Shown piece by piece: positions 63,401-64,000 of a DNA stretch of 64,000 bases. Both the position numbers and the translations under genes were made by a program. Source of the DNA: Candidatus Methylobacter oryzae (lineage in GTDB: Bacteria; Pseudomonadota; Gammaproteobacteria; Methylococcales; Methylomonadaceae); assembly GCA_945861405.1 (NCBI GenBank), contig CAMAUL010000007.1, positions 1-64,000 on the forward strand. The letters are read 5' to 3'. Within the stretch, counting starts at the first letter, position 1; every line of letters starts with the position of its first letter. The notes beneath the pieces are model-generated. The model did not search any database and was not told the DNA's origin. It saw only the letters and a list, made by a program, of their open reading frames with translations.

Positions 63401-63941
63401 TACTGCCCATCGGGAACAAATCGACTATCGACCCCCTGACCGCAAACTCACCGTGTTGGTAGACCTGCGAAACACAGTGATAGCCGACGCTTTCCAGCTT
63501 GATGCGATTGAGCTCCAGATTAAAATCATCGCCAACTTTAACCGCAAAACTGTTGGCCAGGACATGCTCACGGGGCGCCAATCTGTGCATCAATGTGGTC
63601 ACCGAAACCACCAGCGCGCCGCGTTTCACCTGCGGCAACAAAGCCAACGTTTTCAGCCGTTCCGAGATAATTTCCGGCAACGGCGAGAACACATCGTAAG
63701 GCAAGGTTTCCCAATCGGGGAAATTCAAAATGGGGTGCTCGCCCTGCAAGAAGAACGATAACTCATGTTCAAGCCGCAACGCGGTCTGATTATCCGGAGT
63801 GACAATAACAAACAGGCGATCTTCATTTTTAATGGCCGAAGCCAACGCCAACGAATCGCCGCAGCCGGTCAACCCCGTCCAGATCAGCGCTTGGTCTTGT
63901 TTTTGCGGAATTTTCGGAGAGAAAATTAAATTGTTAGCCAT
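60468..63941 (-). CDS. mfd: Transcription-repair coupling factor Mfd
   Basis: 1157 residues. A UvrB-like N-terminal part, an RNA-polymerase-interacting domain (V-H-Q-E-H-G-V-G-R-Y-L-G-L), then translocase motifs: Walker A G-D-V-G-F-G-K-T-E-V, D-E-E-H-R-F-G-V, L-T-A-T-P-I-P-R-T-L-N-M-A and the R-G-R-V-G-R-S motif VI, followed by the C-terminal TRCF domain. It displaces stalled RNA polymerase and recruits UvrA. Length is normal. It ends by overlapping csiV. Confidence 0.96.
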   Translation of the reverse strand: MANNLIFSPKIPQKQDQALIWTGLTGCGDSLALASAIKNEDRLFVIVTPDNQTALRLEHELSFFLQGEHPILNFPDWETLPYDVFSPLPEIISERLKTLALLPQVKRGALVVSVTTLMHRLAPREHVLANSFAVKVGDDFNLELNRIKLESVGYHCVSQVYQHGEFAVRGSIVDLFPMGSKVPFRIELFDEDVESIRTFDPETQRSLEKIDQIQLFPAREFPFTDEAIKHFRQAFRDAFPETSPKNHFYLDVSKGITPGGIEYYLPLFVDQMASLFDYLPKSAVVVMSDSFEATAQAFYAEAEDRFQQRKYDVDRPLLKPELLFLSADELAQRTGAFARIILDGIVAEDDKQDSLDFNCHPLPNIAIDAKLEQPAQALQQFVSGFAGKILFVAESAGRREALMDKLRQYKITLKQVESWDKFLQSELSPCLLVAPMDHGLWLTNPVIAIITESLLSGEKVQQRRRRRKSGAHELENIVNNLNELTIGSPVVHQEHGVGRYLGLQTLQIGGIASEFLTLEYANHDKLYVPVSSLHVIGRYTGMSAENAPLHKLGGDQWNKVKQKAIKRIRDVAAELLEIHAKRAVKQGHAFAVENVEYAAFADAFPFEETPDQQTAIETILEDMASPHPMDRVICGDVGFGKTEVSMRAAFIAVQNGKQVAILVPTTLLAQQHYQNFRDRFADWPVRVEVLSRFVSPKRQKEITDDLERGKVDIVIGTHKLLSKEIKYKALGLVVIDEEHRFGVTQKEHFKKLRNELDMLTLTATPIPRTLNMAMSGLRDISIIASPPPNRHAIKTFISEWIDAQIREACLREIKRGGQVFFLHNDVKSMEKMARELEMLVPEARIEIAHGQMPERELERIMLDFYHQRFNLLLCSTIIESGIDIPSANTIIINRADKLGLAQLHQLRGRVGRSHHRAYAYFIVPPRTLISKDAIKRLEAVEASGDLGAGFMLSSHDMEIRGAGELLGDDQSGQIQEIGFTLYTELLERAVSALKSGKQPELDTPMDRGPEVDLQTSALIPEDYLPDIHGRLVLYKRISNTETKDDLRELQVEMIDRFGLFPEPVKTLFSVTGLKQQAEKLGIKKIEANAGGGRIIFTATPTIDAEQLITLIQTQAQVYKFDGADKLRFIKTFETTEQKLEFIIGLLGKLTVKPVVEK

Positions 63942-63958
63942 TAAAAAATCTTATATCT

Positions 63959-64000
63959 CGTTCCCACGCGCCGCATGAGAATATGCAGTTAAGGCGCACC
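63959..64000. repeat. Palindromic repeat, family R3, cut by the window end
   Basis: Begins cgttcccacgcgccgcatga, matching the left arm of the copies at 6343 and 13076. The opposite arm would lie outside the window. It lies just upstream of mfd. Confidence 0.6.

Noticed and set aside
1-64000. tRNA, rRNA, CRISPR array or complete insertion sequence
   Set aside because: No cloverleaf-like T-loop sequence, regular repeat-spacer array or transposase gene was seen in a by-eye reading; tRNAscan and ISfinder-type searches would settle it.

Overview
The window looks like a chromosomal piece of a gammaproteobacterial methylotroph, probably a Methylococcales methanotroph. The main support is a formaldehyde-activating enzyme gene (fae, 28626-29144) and a pterin-4a-carbinolamine dehydratase gene (38593-38976) among ordinary gammaproteobacterial housekeeping genes (trpS, nadB, mucD, lon, miaB-phoH-ybeY-corC, mfd). 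The genus is an inference. No rRNA, tRNA, CRISPR array or transposase gene was seen.

Region 1 (about 1-21.5 kb) is a biosynthetic locus read mostly on the + strand. Its core (2405-11868) follows the aryl-polyene (APE)/xanthomonadin plan: two ketosynthases, a ketosynthase-like partner, dehydratases, a ketoreductase, two acyl carrier proteins, two acyltransferases, a glycosyltransferase, a small membrane protein and a thioesterase. The usual aryl-starter AMP ligase is absent. Instead, 16025-20414 holds a stand-alone carrier protein, a condensation-type acyltransferase, a stand-alone amino-acid adenylation enzyme and an acyl-CoA dehydrogenase. These resemble the set that turns proline into pyrrolyl-2-carboxyl-S-carrier protein. 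Two flavin-dependent halogenase-like proteins (1024-2256, 13216-14532) belong to the locus. The best reading is a halogenated pyrrole-capped polyene made by an APE-type engine.

Region 2 (21.6-39 kb) is mostly housekeeping: trpS; a dynamin-like GTPase; nadB; mucD; fae; hsp20-lon; a poly-N-acetylglucosamine set pgaB-pgaC-pgaD without pgaA; and small envelope and pterin genes.

Region 3 (39.1-52.1 kb, - strand) is a second biosynthetic operon: a type I polyketide synthase (KS-AT-DH-degenerate ER-KR-ACP, with a single-base frameshift in KR), an alpha-oxoamine synthase, an RND/MMPL exporter, a LolA-like periplasmic protein, an outer-membrane barrel protein and a phosphopantetheinyl transferase. 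It appears able to make and export an amino-ketone-terminated polyketide. It also carries the exporter, LolA-like and activating functions that locus 1 lacks.

Region 4 (53-64 kb, - strand) is housekeeping plus a soluble PAS protein paired with a chemotaxis transducer, csiV and mfd.

Short dispersed palindromic repeats of at least five families sit between genes, most densely in locus 1. One insertion left a 23-bp duplication between two formerly overlapping genes. Two others supply the stop codons of miaB and pgaB.
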